In this document: piece after piece, positions 12,037-27,660 of the stretch
Numbering within the stretch: position 1 is the stretch's first letter
How the letters are laid out: each line of letters starts with the position of its first letter
From: Phlegmacium glaucopus
Taxonomy: Eukaryota; Basidiomycota; Agaricomycetes; Agaricales; Cortinariaceae
Length of the DNA stretch: 64,000 nt
Direction: 5' to 3'
NCBI GenBank assembly: GCA_015039465.1
Contig: MU130702.1
Coordinates: 580,861 to 644,860 of the forward strand
Notes under the pieces: model-generated
Database searches by the model: none
Seen by the model: only the letters and a program-made list of their open reading frames with translations
What the model was told of the DNA's origin: nothing
Made by a program: the position numbers and the translations under genes

Positions 12037-14062
12037 TTATAGCATTACAACACCCACACCCTTTCCAGCAGGGATGGAGCCTTCACCGCTCATACCAGCC
12101 AATTTTGCAGTCCGCCAATTGTAGAGGTAAAAATTCAAATAGCCATCCCCAACTCCAAACTGTCAAGGAATAATAAGATCTCACTGGTTGTGTAAATCAA
12201 AACAAGATAGATACCTTGAGGTCTTTCAGGAAAGGAACATTATCCATTAACGTCAATGCATTGAAAACATCGAACTTGGCCTCATTGGCAACGGTGAGTG
12301 CATCTCCAATCAACGACATTAACTGCTGCTTTACTGCCTGTTCTTGATTATCTCCAGGTTGGAGACCCACTTCGGTGGCATAATAATACAAGTAAGCAGC
12401 TTCCAGGATCGGATTGATCGTGTTGTTAATCACAGTCGATGGAAGTGAGTAGAACGAGAAAAAGTCGGTGATTTTTCCAGTTTCTGGGTTCTTGGAGCAG
12501 AAGTTGACGTCAGTGTGTCATGATCATGATGACAGAGTGTATACAATTTACCTCCACGACATATGACCATGTCACTTGGCCCTTCCTCCGACCTACACCT
12601 CCACTTCCCATCTCTCCTTCGCCCATACCACTCAGCAGGTGATGTCTCAAGTCCTCAACAGTATAAATGGGCACCATTTCAAAGCGTGTCATGTATCTGG
12701 TAAAAAGGTCAGCGACAGGCACAATATCCTTCTCTTCCATTTCTCTCAACCCCTTTAGCGAAGTAGTGGTCGGAGGTTTATGTACCCGTTTCATACGAGC
12801 AAGTGTCATATCCCTGGGTACATAGCAAAACCGAATGTCGACGAGTTTTGGAACATTCAATAAACGGTGATAATATCGGCATATGGAAATGGGAGTTGGT
12901 ATCACGACGCCTGCGGTGTATATTGCTTGGAATATGCCTTTTAAGTGACACTGGCGGGTGACTTCTTTGATTAAGACGGGTGCTAGTCGTTTTGATCGCA
13001 ATTTTTTGTGTATACATAGGTAGTTGATTTCGCTGACTTGAATGAAGCTAATGTAGTTTTAGGAAAGAAACTTTATGACGAAGCAGGAAGACTTACTGCT
13101 GTCGAACGCGTAAGGACATAGGAACACCAGAAATGAATGCGACTAATTTCTTGTTGGATGAAACCCGTACACCGATATGCCATTCTTTGTGATAGCCAGG
13201 AGGTTTAAGCGCCCTAATAGAACATTAGCTCTCTTGATTTAATCCAAGTGAAAAGGGTCCACCATGCAAGAAACTCAGAACTGTATTGAAAGCGGAATGC
13301 GGCATGATCATCTTCCACGTAGTTGAGTGACAAGAGATCATAAACTTCTTTATTCTGCAAAATGGATAAGTCTGGCGAAAGTTCTTGGATGACAATAATA
13401 TGAAAAACCTGCTTGGGATCTTCGATATCCAGAGTTGTCCATTCGAAATCTTTAGGCAATGGATATGGTTCTTGACGAACTTGATCGCGTGGTTTCGAGG
13501 ATTCGATGTATCCATCGCCTACGGGAGGACCCTCGCCTGAAAGTTATCGTAAATATCTCGTTTCACAATGGATTAGGAAATATATAATATTTACCGAGTT
13601 GGGGGACGGGCTGTGTTGCCCAGAACTAAATACGGTATTGGAGAAAAGTTGCATGGGGATTAAATAGGTTTACCTTACCTTGTGTTCGCCAACGTCCTTC
13701 TTATTCAATCCACCAAGCCCTGCTTTCCCTCTAACGACATCCATTATCTTCAATTGCTCTAAAGCCTCCCTCACATTGTCCGCATTGACATCCTCTGATC
13801 CCACAGCAGCATGGTCTCCCTTGACTTGATCCAAAACGCGATCAACTAGTTCCTGAGGAATCTCATCCTTCCCGCCACCTAACAGTCTGGTGATTTTTGA
13901 TTTCTTCTTCTTTTTCTTCTTCTGAGATGTGGATGGAACAGTGATATCCTGAATGACCTCCTGTTCGGAATCAGAATCCGATATGTTTTTAGATGGGTCT
14001 GGATCGACAGTAGTATTCACGATGTCTACTACTTGTTCTTTCGGTTTTTGAGGAGACGACAT
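12037..14062 (-). CDS. NMT1: Glycylpeptide N-tetradecanoyltransferase (N-myristoyltransferase)
   Basis: It transfers myristate from myristoyl-CoA to N-terminal glycines and is essential in fungi. Splicing gives about 540 aa. The order is a lysine-rich N-terminal tail ([10 protein letters not shown], ribosome-targeting type), then [12 protein letters not shown], then [19 protein letters not shown], then [19 protein letters not shown], then [20 protein letters not shown] (the acyl-CoA-binding GNAT core). After this come [29 protein letters not shown] and [10 protein letters not shown]. The C-terminus reads [19 protein letters not shown] and ends GVGVVML, matching the family's catalytic C-terminal carboxylate. 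About six short introns are present. The gene is complete with no missing key residues. Confidence 0.96.
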
Positions 14063-14199
14063 TACAAATTGGGGTTTAGGATGGAGATAGTATGCGATTT
14101 ATTCAAGTTGCTTGTTGACTTTAAAACTACTTACAGAGTGATGACGATATGCGTCACGATATGCTGCGCCATCACTGTCACACTGTGATACCTCAGCGA

Positions 14200-14890
14200 T
14201 CAAGGAGCTCGCGGTACCGTCCCAGGAAGTAAACCAAGGTGAAGCATCCATGTATTATCTGGTAAGACCACAATCCGAAAACCCCGGAACCGTCTGTGTC
14301 CACCAAGAATGTCAACCCGCCTGAAACGGGATGCAAGAACCACAGCGTCGATTTCATAAGAGTCTCTCGCGCGATAAGCTCTTGCCTGGTGCAAAGTATC
14401 ACGATTTCCGGGCATAATATCTACATGTTGGAGGTCCTCATGTGTTAGCGGAGTCCGCAAATACGTGTATATTCCTTGAAGAACATCTTTAATTGTGATT
14501 TTGTCAGCCTCAATGGTGATTGGGCCCCAACGCTTGATCCAATATCCCAGTACGACATGGTCAGATAACACCCAGATCCTCCTGACAGTTATTTGGAAAG
14601 GCTCAGAATCGAGATCGGGACTTATCCGTGGGTTGTATCTGGATGGATCATAGATGCGAGCAAAGTCTGGAGGATGCACGACATCCCAGACAAGCCCAGG
14701 AAGATTTAAATTGTACGGATTGTAGCAAAGATGGGGATGGAGAATCAATGGGGGTTCCTGAGAATTGTACCAAGGGACTTGGGGAGCTGGTAGAGTTGGA
14801 GGATGTGGAGGGACCAGATATTGGGGTGGACTCGGAGGAATGAAAGGTTCAACAAGTTCATCATCTGAATCTAGAAAGTGTGAGCTCCCC
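14200..14890 (-). CDS. DUF6699-type hypothetical protein (5' end unresolved)
   Basis: An open frame of at least 180 aa ends with stop 14200-14202. It reads HFLDSDDELVEPFIPP, then a proline-rich linker, then LVWDVVHPPDF, ITIKDVLQGIYTYLRTPLTHED and RVDILGGHRRFRGFRI. This layout (strand of PP-rich leader, then a W-D-V-x-x-P core and a 'DVL..I...L..PLT..E' helix) fits the DUF6699 domain common in Agaricomycetes. The frame is open back to about 14890 without an in-frame ATG, so an upstream exon is needed; it would overlap the 5' region of the kexin gene. The function is unknown. Confidence 0.65.
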
Positions 14891-14983
14891 TAAATGGCAG
14901 AACAATTACATAGCTTTTACCCATGTAGCATGTTGCAAAGAGGGTGTGGGATTATTTACGTTGCATACTTCTTTCCTCCAAAC

Positions 14984-17853
14984 ATGATTATCCTATGGAT
15001 ATTACTCTCTTCATTCATACATCTTTCTACAAGTTCTGCCTCGCCAACAAAGCCATGCTATGACACACACAACTATTATGTTCTTGCTCATAATTCACAA
15101 CTCGATTCATCTTATGGGGCATCGCTGCACGACGTCACAGCAGCATTGGGTGTTGAACTTATTGAACAAGTAGGAGAGCTCCAAGACCATTGGCTAGTCA
15201 GACAATCAAAACGTGACAGTGATATTGTCGCTAGAGATGGCACTGACCCAGTACTCGCAACCTTTCAAATGCTTAAAGCCCGAGCCCAAGCACCACATAC
15301 CGCACGCTCAGAAGACTCATATCTCGCACGTAGAGTCGTCTCATCTATCGATTATCTCTCCCTCCAATCTCTTCGTCAGCGCATAAAGCGCGCCCCACCT
15401 CCGATTACACCCTCCCCCATAAGTGCTTCTAGAGCTATGGCTGCAAGATTTGGCTTTACAGATCCCAGGTTTCCTGAACAATGGCATATTGTCAATGATG
15501 ATTTCCCTGAACATACGATGAACGTGTCCGGTGTATGGGAAATGGGTTTCAAAGGAAAAGATATCATCTCCTCCCTGGTCGATGACGGACTAGAATATGA
15601 TAGTGAAGACTTGTCCGCAAATTTCGTGCGTCTCTTGTTTTAGCTTCATTCTTTCATAAAACCTCATGTTGTCTTAGGACGCGGAGGACTCGTATGATTT
15701 CAATGATCACCAGAAGCTCCCTACCCCAAAAAAGTCAGACGATCATCACGGAACTCGTTGCGCAGGCCAAATTGCAGCGGGCAAGAATAATGCTTGCGGT
15801 ATTGGACTTGCATACGAATCAAAAGTTGCTGGCGTTCGTATTCTATCTGGTCCCATTTCCGATGCCGATGAAGCGGCCGCCCTCAATTATGGCTTCCAAA
15901 ACGTTTCTATCTACAGTTGCAGTTGGGGTCCACCAGATAATGGCCAAGCGTTGGAAGGCCCAAATTATCTAATCAAGAAGGCTCTCACAAACGGAATCAA
16001 CAACGGTCGTGACGGAAAGGGTTCTGTTTTTGTTTTCGCTAGCGGCAACGGTGCTCACTTCGGAGATCAATGTAACTTTGATGGCTACACCAACAGCATC
16101 TACTCCGTCACTGTCTCTGCCATTGATTACAAGGGTCTTCACCCTTATTACTCAGAGCCTTGTGCCGCCAACATGATTGTCGCTTATAGTTCTGGTAGTG
16201 GACGCCACATTGTGAGACTTATAGCAACATCTTGACGGCCGTACCTATTATTTTTGTTCAGGTGACAACGGACAAGGGCAAGAACGCTTGTTCTGCTTCT
16301 CACGGAGGCACCTCTGCTGCAGCACCAAACGCCGCCGGCGTTTTCGCTCTGGCATTGCAAGCCAGGTGAAATTTAAATGGTCATTCAAACCTTTGATCCA
16401 ATCTGACTTTTTCGTGAACGCAGGCCTGACCTGACTTGGCGTGATATTCAACACTTGTGTGTTGAGACTGCCAAAATAATCAATCCTGAAGATCCCGACT
16501 GGGAACCAACAGCCAACGGTCGCTTATTCAGCTATAAATATGGCTTCGGCGCACTTGACGGTTACCGTTATGTAAAAGCAGCGCAAACATGGAATCTCGT
16601 CAAGCCACAGGCACGAATTGTGTCTCATACTATCCAGCTCAACAATGGCACTTTTGGGAAGGACAACACATTTCAAGGTGGCAAATTCATTGGTCCCGAC
16701 GGCGTTCAGAGCACGATAACTGTTACAAGCGATTCATTGGCACAAAACAATTTTGAAGCACTAGAACACATTAACGTGAAAGTTTGGATATCTCATGCTG
16801 CTCGTGGCGAGGTCGAGGTCGAAATTGTAAGCCCAAATGGTATCAAGAGTGTTTTGGCTGGTCCCCGGAAGGTCGATAGGGCTACATCAGGTTATCCTGG
16901 GTGGAAATTCATGTCTATCAAACATTGGTTAGCTGTCTCGTTTCTTATTTTATCGTTCTGCATTAATCCAAGCATGTAGGGGCGAGAATCCAATTGGCAA
17001 TTGGACGGTCAAGGTCAAGGACCAAAATAAAGCTAATAGTAATGGCACTTTCCTAGGATGGAACATGGTGTTTTGGGGTTCCGCTATTGACGCCTCAAAA
17101 GCTCAGAAGTTCGAAGCTCTTGTGGTAGAAGACCTCCTTCCACCGCCAGAAGAGTCTCAGAACCCAGTCATTCTTCCGTCAACCACCACTACTGTGAAAC
17201 AACATCCGAAGCCGACTGCCAATCTTCCAGACGATCATGGAGTTGCTGCCGGCGAGAACACAAAGCCTGCTTTTAGTACTACGAAGCCTGCCCCTACAGC
17301 AACTAGTATTCTCGAGGAGATCCCCGGCACAGCAGGCGTTGGATGGTTCTCTGACATGTCGAGTCTCGTGACAAATCAGAAGTGGCTCTTCATCGCCCTT
17401 GGTGTAGTCCTGCTTTTCGGCACCGCTACGGGAATATTTTTCTGGAGACGCCACGTAGCGAAGAAAGCGGCACGCTACAGAGAGTTGAATGATGAGCGCG
17501 AGATGTCTATCAACCCAACGGGAACGTCTGGTGGACTTCGTACTACAAGGGAGCTTTATGATCCATTTGGGCATGTGTCGGAGGAGGAAGAGGAGGAAGA
17601 TGAAGAGGACAACGACGATGTCAATGAGACGACGGCATTGAGATCGGCTCGTGGTGGATTTGGCTTCCAAACCGATCTCTCAAATGAAGACCCATTGTCG
17701 GATGCACTAGAGCCCTCGCCCGAATATTGCGATGATCCGGAAGACGAGGATCGTGAAGAATCCCAGGAAGATAAGCGACATCTAAAAGTAGAGCTTTTAT
17801 CGTCCGCAGCTGGTCCTTCAAGTCCGAATAGGAGTGGTGTGGCCCCTTCGTAG
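14984..17853 (+). CDS. KEX2: Kexin (Kex2-type proprotein convertase)
   Basis: This late-Golgi serine protease cleaves after Lys-Arg/Arg-Arg in secreted precursors. I prefer the start at 14984 over the ATG at 14894 because it begins directly with a signal peptide (MIILWILLSSFIHLSTSSA). The propeptide ends near RIKR. The subtilisin triad is intact: Asp in SLVDDGLEYD, His in DDHHGTRCAG, Ser in SHGGTSAAAP, with the oxyanion Asn in FASGNGAHFGDQC. The P domain follows (EHINVKVWISHAARGEVEVE, GNWTVKVKD, WNMVFWG). Then come a Thr/Pro-rich stalk, one membrane helix (WLFIALGVVLLFGTATGIFF) and an acidic cytosolic tail with runs of Glu. Splicing gives roughly 880 aa. It may process mating pheromones and secreted enzymes. 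Confidence 0.95.
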
Positions 17854-18976
17854 TACATGCCCTCCCACGAGTAACCTCGTTTCACACTCAGTTTTTATCA
17901 ACTAATGATTGGCGGAGATGTATGACATGACCAAGGACTGCGATTTGTATATATTAATTAACTCCAAAATACATTATCATAGATACGGAAGGACAACCCC
18001 ATATCTCGGCAGTCTCCACCTAGAATATTCCTACGATGATTGGTCCCCTTCCAATAATTATTGCTTTGGCTCTAGGACTAAAGTGTTTGAAGGGAATATG
18101 ACGCGAATTCGAAGGCGGATCGATTCTGAGTCGATTTTTGGTCAACACTCAAAAGGGTGATAGTGGAATTTACATTCAACCAGAAATTCACAATAAACAA
18201 CAGTTCAGGTTGGAATGTCCTCCGATAAGCAGTCAACAGTAGTCGGCCTATACAACAACTCCATATTCAATTGGACGCAGGAGAGATATTGCCGCCCGTT
18301 TGGAAGACATCCGGAACGCGGCAAGACCATGTGGACTGGGGAGGTACGACTGAAATTATCCATGCTTCCGGGCCAAGAAATATTCGTAAGTCATCGAGTG
18401 TGCATGATGTATTGCAGAATCTCAACAAAAGGGAGGAAAGCCCAACTCACATCCGTCATTGAAAAACGATACAGTGAACAAGGAGAATGGGTCAAGAGAT
18501 ATGCGACTCCGGGTCGCAAATAACTCCTGGCCAGCACCATAATGCAGTTATTGATGGGCAAGCAACTGCGGCCACACCCCAATCCATCTCGACAGTCATC
18601 ACACAGGTGACAGCAGGGTTTGTGAAAAGGAAAAAATAAAATTGAGACATCTGAGGATCGACGATCAAGAACGGGGGGCCAAGCTCTAACTCCACAAGGT
18701 GAAACCTGGGTAAAATTTCAAGACTTCGGGTGGTGTATGGATAAATGGCCCGGGGATACAGAGACGAGCTTAAATTAAGGCCTAAGAACATTCACAGCAA
18801 ATAGAAAAAGGAATCAAAAAAGCAGATATGTCAACAAGAACAAATGCAACAAAGCAATATATATTACGTTTAGTCAGTACACCACGAATATCTGGATGTG
18901 GTCCTAGACAAATTGTATCTTCGAATTATTGGCGACACGAACCCAGACTTCTATGTCTTCGTACTGTTTAAAAGAG
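17854..18976. other. Gene-free stretch between KEX2 and MCM7
   Basis: About 1.1 kb lies between two convergent genes. The ORFs here (for example 18215-18523 +) have no recognisable motif, no clean splice context and no family resemblance. I see only 3' untranslated sequence and ordinary AT-richer spacer. Confidence 0.5.
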
Positions 18977-21659
<2,683 letters not shown>

Positions 21660-21857
21660 GTTGGATGCTCAGCAAGGACAGTTTGTCGGTGTTTGAAATT
21701 TATACATGTGTCTCTATGGGCGCAATTGTCTAAAAATCAACGCACACCTTTTTGTAATCGCTTTCTTTTAAGTTCCAAGTCTCTGTTTAGAACGTCCAGC
21801 TACTAGGTCCGCCGTATTGGTAGACTGATTAAAACAGACTTTTTTTTCATAGATATA

Positions 21858-24800
21858 ATGAGCTCCTCCAGGCTCGTCCCATATGTCGACATAGTTATTC
21901 AACCTGGGCATAGAAAACGATATGCAAGACGTAGCCGATCTCCATCTCCCGTTGCCCAGACTCCAGACATTTCTCGCCGAAAGAGAAGGAAACTTCAAAA
22001 AGACGAACGTGTCGGGGAAAAGCTGTCTTCCAAGGTATACAAATATTATTGTTGAATCATTCAACTACTGAATCGATGTTTCAGCTGATCCAAATAACCC
22101 TTGAGCGACAGGTATCGCCTACAGCGTCTGAGTATACTTTCAACGTACGTATTTCTTGACTTGTAAGCTGTGCTACCTACTTTGCTAAGCCGTGTTTAGA
22201 GTACCACAGCAACCGTGCTACCAACTTCTCATTCTCAAATGGCTTCGGGTAGTAATACCTACGTTCAAGGTTTAGATAAGGCATTTACAAATCCCTTCTA
22301 CCCTGACCAAGCAGGGACATCTTCTAACAACGGTGAGGATTTTTGTCGACTTCATCTATGCCTCCGCTCAGAGAACATTATGATGTTAACAGGCAATCCC
22401 TTCTATGAAACTTCCAATGACGAGATTACAGAGGACGATGACCTCTTTTTGGCGGGGGAAACATCTGTAAATGAAGATGAATGCGACATTCCGGTCCGGA
22501 TTTTACAAGACTTCAGCATATATAACATAGAAACATCTGAACTGGTTTCTGTTGCTGAGCTCCTAGACTTGCAATTTTCTCGTTCTACCTTTGGGTCTTC
22601 TGGGATGGTTAAACCATGGATAGACGAGTCTGATGATACCTCAGAAGGTGATACCTCAAGCAACAGCTCTGAGGATGGAGACTATGTCAAGCTTTCCAAA
22701 ATTATCGAGCTTAATATTCACGATTTATCCGATGACGGCAAAAAGCTTGACAGGTAAAAAACATTGTTTCTGCAATTTTTTTACTGTCGTTGCTGATGAT
22801 TAAATCTCCAGCAAAATATATATACGTACTAAATTCGCTTGGTACATCCTAGGGTTACCAAATGCTTCTTACTCCTCCTATTACACCCCCTTCTGGACTC
22901 AACATCGCATTCTCCATATCTTGGTCGCCATGTCGCTTGAAAATAAACGAACGACGTACGAGGATTTTGTAAACAATCTCAAAGAGACGGACGACTTAGA
23001 CCATTCAGTTTCAAGCGCCCGCTTACTTCTTGGGCGAGACTTACGAAAAACCGACATAGAAACCGATGATGTCGTAAGTTGAACCACTATCATAATGTCC
23101 GGTGTACGGTTTCTGAAATACTCGCATTGCTAGAAAGCATACATTCTGGGCACCCTACCGGAACTTTGTGCTCAAAATGGGATCCAGATTTCCCGTGTGC
23201 CAGTAGTTCGAGAGATTATGGGTCCTGCGCACTATGATTTCGATGATGTGGAAAGACCTCGTCGTGTATCTCGGAAGAAATTTTCAACTCGAAATCAAGA
23301 GACTGAAGTTTTGAAGCACTCGAGCAACACTTTTTTAACGCCTATAGTAAATCATATTGCTCAACGGTTTTTTGAAGGGTCTTTGGAAGTTTCGGCGCCC
23401 TTACTGGATGATATGTTGGATGAGGCTTCGGTCAGCCTTCGAGACTATAAAGGTCACCCCCTAAACCCCCGAAAAATTGTGTTGAGTAACCGGCTGGTGA
23501 AAGGAGAGGAGGTATTTAGAAAGGTAGTCATTGATGATGTTGTTTATAAAGTAAGATCCCAAATTCTTCATGACACAATATTTTTCTTATTCCGTCAGGC
23601 CGGGGATGTTGTCATGGTCGAACCTGATCTTAATTATAAATCAGGTGGAAAACCAGGTGCCACCCAAACTGTTAACAAATATGGCAATAGATGGTGGCAA
23701 GTCCCATTTTTACCTGACATTCATTGAAAAAAATCTGACAATCTAGTGATGAAGGTTTTGCCAGATCCGCTATTTTTTCCAAAAGTCAGATGAGAACCGT
23801 GTTTCAACCATGTTTCATGGACAGTGGTTTACCCATGGATGCAAGACCATCCTGCAGGAAACATCTCATTCCAAAGCCTTATATTTTCTTGATACATGTG
23901 ATGACAACTATATTTCGGCCATTTTCAAAAAATGCAATATCAAGGTCTTGAAGCCAGGTGATGAAGAACAAGTAGATGATGCTAGTTGTGATGCCAATGA
24001 TTTTCACTGTGGGCAAGTTATTTTATATATTTTGGTTAAGATGATCCGGGACTTAATATTCTCTTAAAAGCTTGATGTATGATGAAGAACATGCCTCTTT
24101 TTTTGATCTTCCCCAAGATGCTTTGACTGTGTTTGATTACAAGTCATGTCATTCCTGTGATTCCAGGGTTGCAGAAGGACAGTTAGAGAAGGATGTGCAG
24201 ACAGATATTGGTGTTGTTCATCATGGTGTTCATTATCATCTTGATGACTTTGTTTTTATCCATCCTACTGATGGTAAGCTCTTGGATATTGGTCAGATCA
24301 CCAAATTCAAAGGCAAACTTCCAAATATGGAGGTACATATCCGTCACTTGGGCCGTTATGATGACTATGTCATGCAGCAGAAAGCTAAGTTGGAAGACCC
24401 AGAATTGGCTTTGGATGAGGTAAGATTTCTCTAGTTCCATGACTCAGAAAAAAGAATTTTCTTTCTTTCTTTAGCGTCGCTTATTTTATCGCCCTGGAAC
24501 GTCAACCATTTCAATTGATCAACTTGATGGCAAATGTCATGTCCAGCATCTCACTGATGGAAATCAAATTAAGGCCTGGATCAAGCATGATGATCATTTC
24601 TTTTTGAACCAAAAAGGTGATGAAGATGAGCTGTTGGTGATAAGCAAACATGATTTCACATTTTGTGAACAATGTCACGAAGAAGAGTGGAAGGTTATTC
24701 ACAACATCAATCAATTCTTACGTGAAAACAGTAAGCTCACTGGGATGGAGCTTTTCAGTGGTATGAATCAATCCTTTCTTAATCAATTTTCAAGCTTATA

Positions 24801-26965
24801 TCAGTAAAAAAGGTGCTGGGGGTTTAGGAATTGGCATGGATTTGTCTGGATTTATTGAAACAAAATACGCTATAGAATTCTCTCCATCAGCAGCAAAAAC
24901 ATACAAGTCGCCCAAATAATTTCCATTTCAAGGTGTAAAACTGATTTTTGCGTAGGTATAATCACCCGGAAACTATGGTTTATTGTCAAGACTCCAGTAC
25001 TTTGCTCAAACAAGCTGTTGCACAGTTTAACAACGAGCATCCTGCTCCTTTGTTGTCAAATGACCGAAAGACCTTCTGTCCTAACATGCCTGATAAAAAT
25101 GTTTCTATTGATTTTATATTCGGAGGTATGTAGTATATTTCATTTTTAATTTCTGACTTCTCGGTGACGCAATCAAAAGGTCCGCCTTGTCAGTCTTTCA
25201 GTCGTGCAAACCACACCAAGGTATTCTACATTTCGCTTACCTTCGAGCAAGAGTCCTAACCTGCCGTTATTTTGCAGAGAAAAGATGATATTCGGTAGAT
25301 AATTTCCGTCTTCTGACGTCGGTTAAGGGATCTAACATCAAATTCAAAAAGTTCGACATTACCGTGCAACATGCTCAGTTACGTTGAGCACTATGAACCT
25401 GACTATTTTCTGCTTGAAAATGTGCCTGGACTTTTGGATCATCGCTTACTCGACAGACATACGACTAATGCAGGCGTCGCTGAGGATTACGAGATCCGAT
25501 CTGGAATGGTTAAATTTATCTTGAGGACGCTTATCGCATTGGGGTACGGCATGCTCCCATAGATGTTTTGCCTTCTAACGAGTCATTTCTCCTGCGATGA
25601 TATAGATATCAAGTCCATTATAAACTTCTCCAGGCTGCGCAATACGGTGTTCCTCAGAGCCGGAATCGAGTCATTTTCTGGGGTGCCAAACGAGGAGTGC
25701 CGTTGCCTCAGTTTCCCGTGCCTATGTATGCGTTTCCGACGGGGGTAAGTCGCTGCACGCTCCCAACCGGAAGCAAGTTACCACCACCGACCCGATCTAA
25801 GGCCCCTGGTGATTTTCATCATTATGCACCTCTAAGGCCTATTTCGGTGAATGACGCTATTGGCGATCTAGTAAGGAGTTTTTAGTACGGCTTGGAAGAC
25901 ATGAACTAACCCCCAAAAAAACAAAATAGCCGCCGTATGACTGGTAAGCGACACAACAGTCACAGGCCCTTCAGGAAAATCTGATTTATATTCCGTAGGA
26001 AAAATCCCCATCTTGTGTTACCAGCAAAGTCCAAGGATAGAGCCGAGGCAAAACGGCGGCAGGAGCAAGGCATCTTGCAGATCAACCCAGTGTTTGGGCC
26101 TAGATCTTCCCAAACAGACAATCCCGGATATCCTCACGGCGCTCCATATGCAACACCACCCCTAAACAGATACCAAAAGTGGTTAAGACAAGGGATGGGC
26201 GAGGATGAACCGGTTACGGGTCATTATACAAAACGATTTGCAGCGCATGTCGTCGAAACGTAAGTAGTACGAGAGTGTGATGCCATTCCGCTAGAGCTTA
26301 CAATCTTGTTTTTTTTTTTTGACAGTACGGTTAGCGTTCCGTTGAAACCTATGGCTGACCACCGCGGTAATGTCATGTATCGGTTAACTGACAACAAGGT
26401 TGATAATGGCTGTCTTCAATGACAGATGTACCAACCGTGTTGCTACCGACTTACGTGACAAATGGACGAAACCGCGGCCACAGTGAGTATCAACAGTTAT
26501 AGAGCTTTTAAGCCTACTCAAAACTTTGTCTAGCATTCTTTGGTCGAATGGATGGTGATAGACATTTCAGGTGTGCGATGACACAGGTGGCGCCTGGACT
26601 CAAGAGTTCTTGGCCGTTACATCCTTCGGTGTGTGTTTAAACTTTTGATGATTAATTGAATTGAACCTGTGAAAATAGCAAAAACGTATCGTCACGGTAA
26701 GGGAATGCGCTAGAGCTCAAGGATTTCCGGATTCCTATGTTTTCAAGTCGATCAATACAGAACCTTCGAAAATTGTGCAAGATGTAGGCTTTCTTTGTGA
26801 ATTCTGCGAATATCATGCAACTAACGTTTGGAATGATTTCAGCAACACAGGCAAATAGGAAACGCTGTTGCGGTGCCTTTTGCTCTTTCACTCGGGAAAG
26901 AGCTTGGGAAAGCGATGATCGAAAGATGGGAGAAGAAGAAGCGTGAAGGGAGCATTGCTCTTTAA
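21858..26965 (+). CDS. DNMT1-type DNA (cytosine-5)-methyltransferase with RFTS and BAH domains
   Basis: This is a maintenance-type 5-methylcytosine transferase, about 1,300 aa over many short exons. The basic N-terminus has KRYARRSRSPSP and RRKRRKLQK. An RFTS-like domain covers the first third (VRILQDFSIYNIETSELVSV, IYIRTKFAWYILGLP). BAH-like modules follow (VVIDDVVYKAGDVVMVEPDL; then HHGVHYHLDDFVFIHPTDGK). The catalytic domain has motif I GMELFSGAGGLGIGMD, motif IV FGGPPCQSFSRANHTK with the catalytic Cys, motif VI YFLLENVPGLL, motif VIII QYGVPQSRNRVIFWGAKRG, motif IX RECARAQGFPDSYVF and motif X RQIGNAVAVPFALSLGKEL. All expected catalytic motifs are intact, so it is probably active. It is convergent with the ECM15-like gene (86 bp apart) and divergent from MCM7. 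Confidence 0.94.
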
Positions 26966-27051
26966 AAACATATATAATTTCTTGTTATTAGGGGGTGTAA
27001 AGTCTGGAGGCCAAGGGCGAGGCAGCAGGACTAGTGTGTATAGAGAGAATG

Positions 27052-27651
27052 TCATTGTGTATTCTTGGTAACATCATGCGCCAGTATTTCTTCTACTCGT
27101 TTAACTTTGCCATCGTTGCCTTGACCAAAAGAGATTTCACGGTCGATGCGGGTGCCAATACGGATATCGGTTGCGATACGCTGGGCTCCTTTAGCATGCA
27201 CTGCAGCATGACAGTCGTGAATGGCTTGGGATACTTTTGACCATGGGCCTTCTGTGATGTGATATGAGATATGAGATACGTAATATTGACGGCGTTGACG
27301 CACTGACCAATGTTAGTACCGTAGCCACTGGAAGAGGGTATTGTGGGTTTATTGGCCTGGATATGTAAAACGGAAAGCTCACTGCATCTAAGGGAAGATT
27401 ATTATAAGGTTGAAGTATAAGATTATGAGGATGCCTTATAATTCAAGCCTGACTGAGCAAGGATTCGCTGACATTCCGCGACTTCCTCTGCGACCTATTC
27501 CTAAATTAAAATAGAGGAATTGAAGGCGTTGGATTTATTACCGATGTCGAGGCTGTTCCTATGGGAATGAGACAAAAGTCTATGGGATATTAATATGAGA
27601 AAAAGGGATATTAAATGGGTTGTACTGACCTGCTACTGCGTATAGATCCAT
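27052..27651 (-). CDS. ECM15: Ecm15/MTH1187-family thiamine-binding-like small protein
   Basis: This is a 114-aa member of the UPF0045/thiamine-binding fold family, which includes yeast Ecm15; its cellular role is poorly defined. Family positions are DFCLIPIGTAS, YKMHGYGTNIEGPW and ATDIRIGTRID. The structure is extreme: six exons for 114 codons. These include a 5-nt exon (ATGCA, 27383-27387) that supplies the conserved Met-His before GYGT. The intron just upstream (27388-27434, 47 nt) starts with GC. The alignment to the family cannot be made without this microexon. The start codon lies only 9 bp from the start of the divergent EH-domain gene. Confidence 0.85.
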
Positions 27652-27660
27652 GTTCAAGTT

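Noticed and set aside
14894..14983. Upstream ATG for kexin.
   Set aside because: It would place 30 residues before a clear signal peptide; the ATG at 14984 starts directly at the hydrophobic leader.
17179..17885. Minus-strand ORFs rich in Ser/Asp over the kexin tail.
   Set aside because: They mirror the acidic Glu/Asp-rich tail of kexin on the other strand.
18215..18791. ORFs on both strands between KEX2 and MCM7.
   Set aside because: They have no domain, no splice context and no family resemblance.
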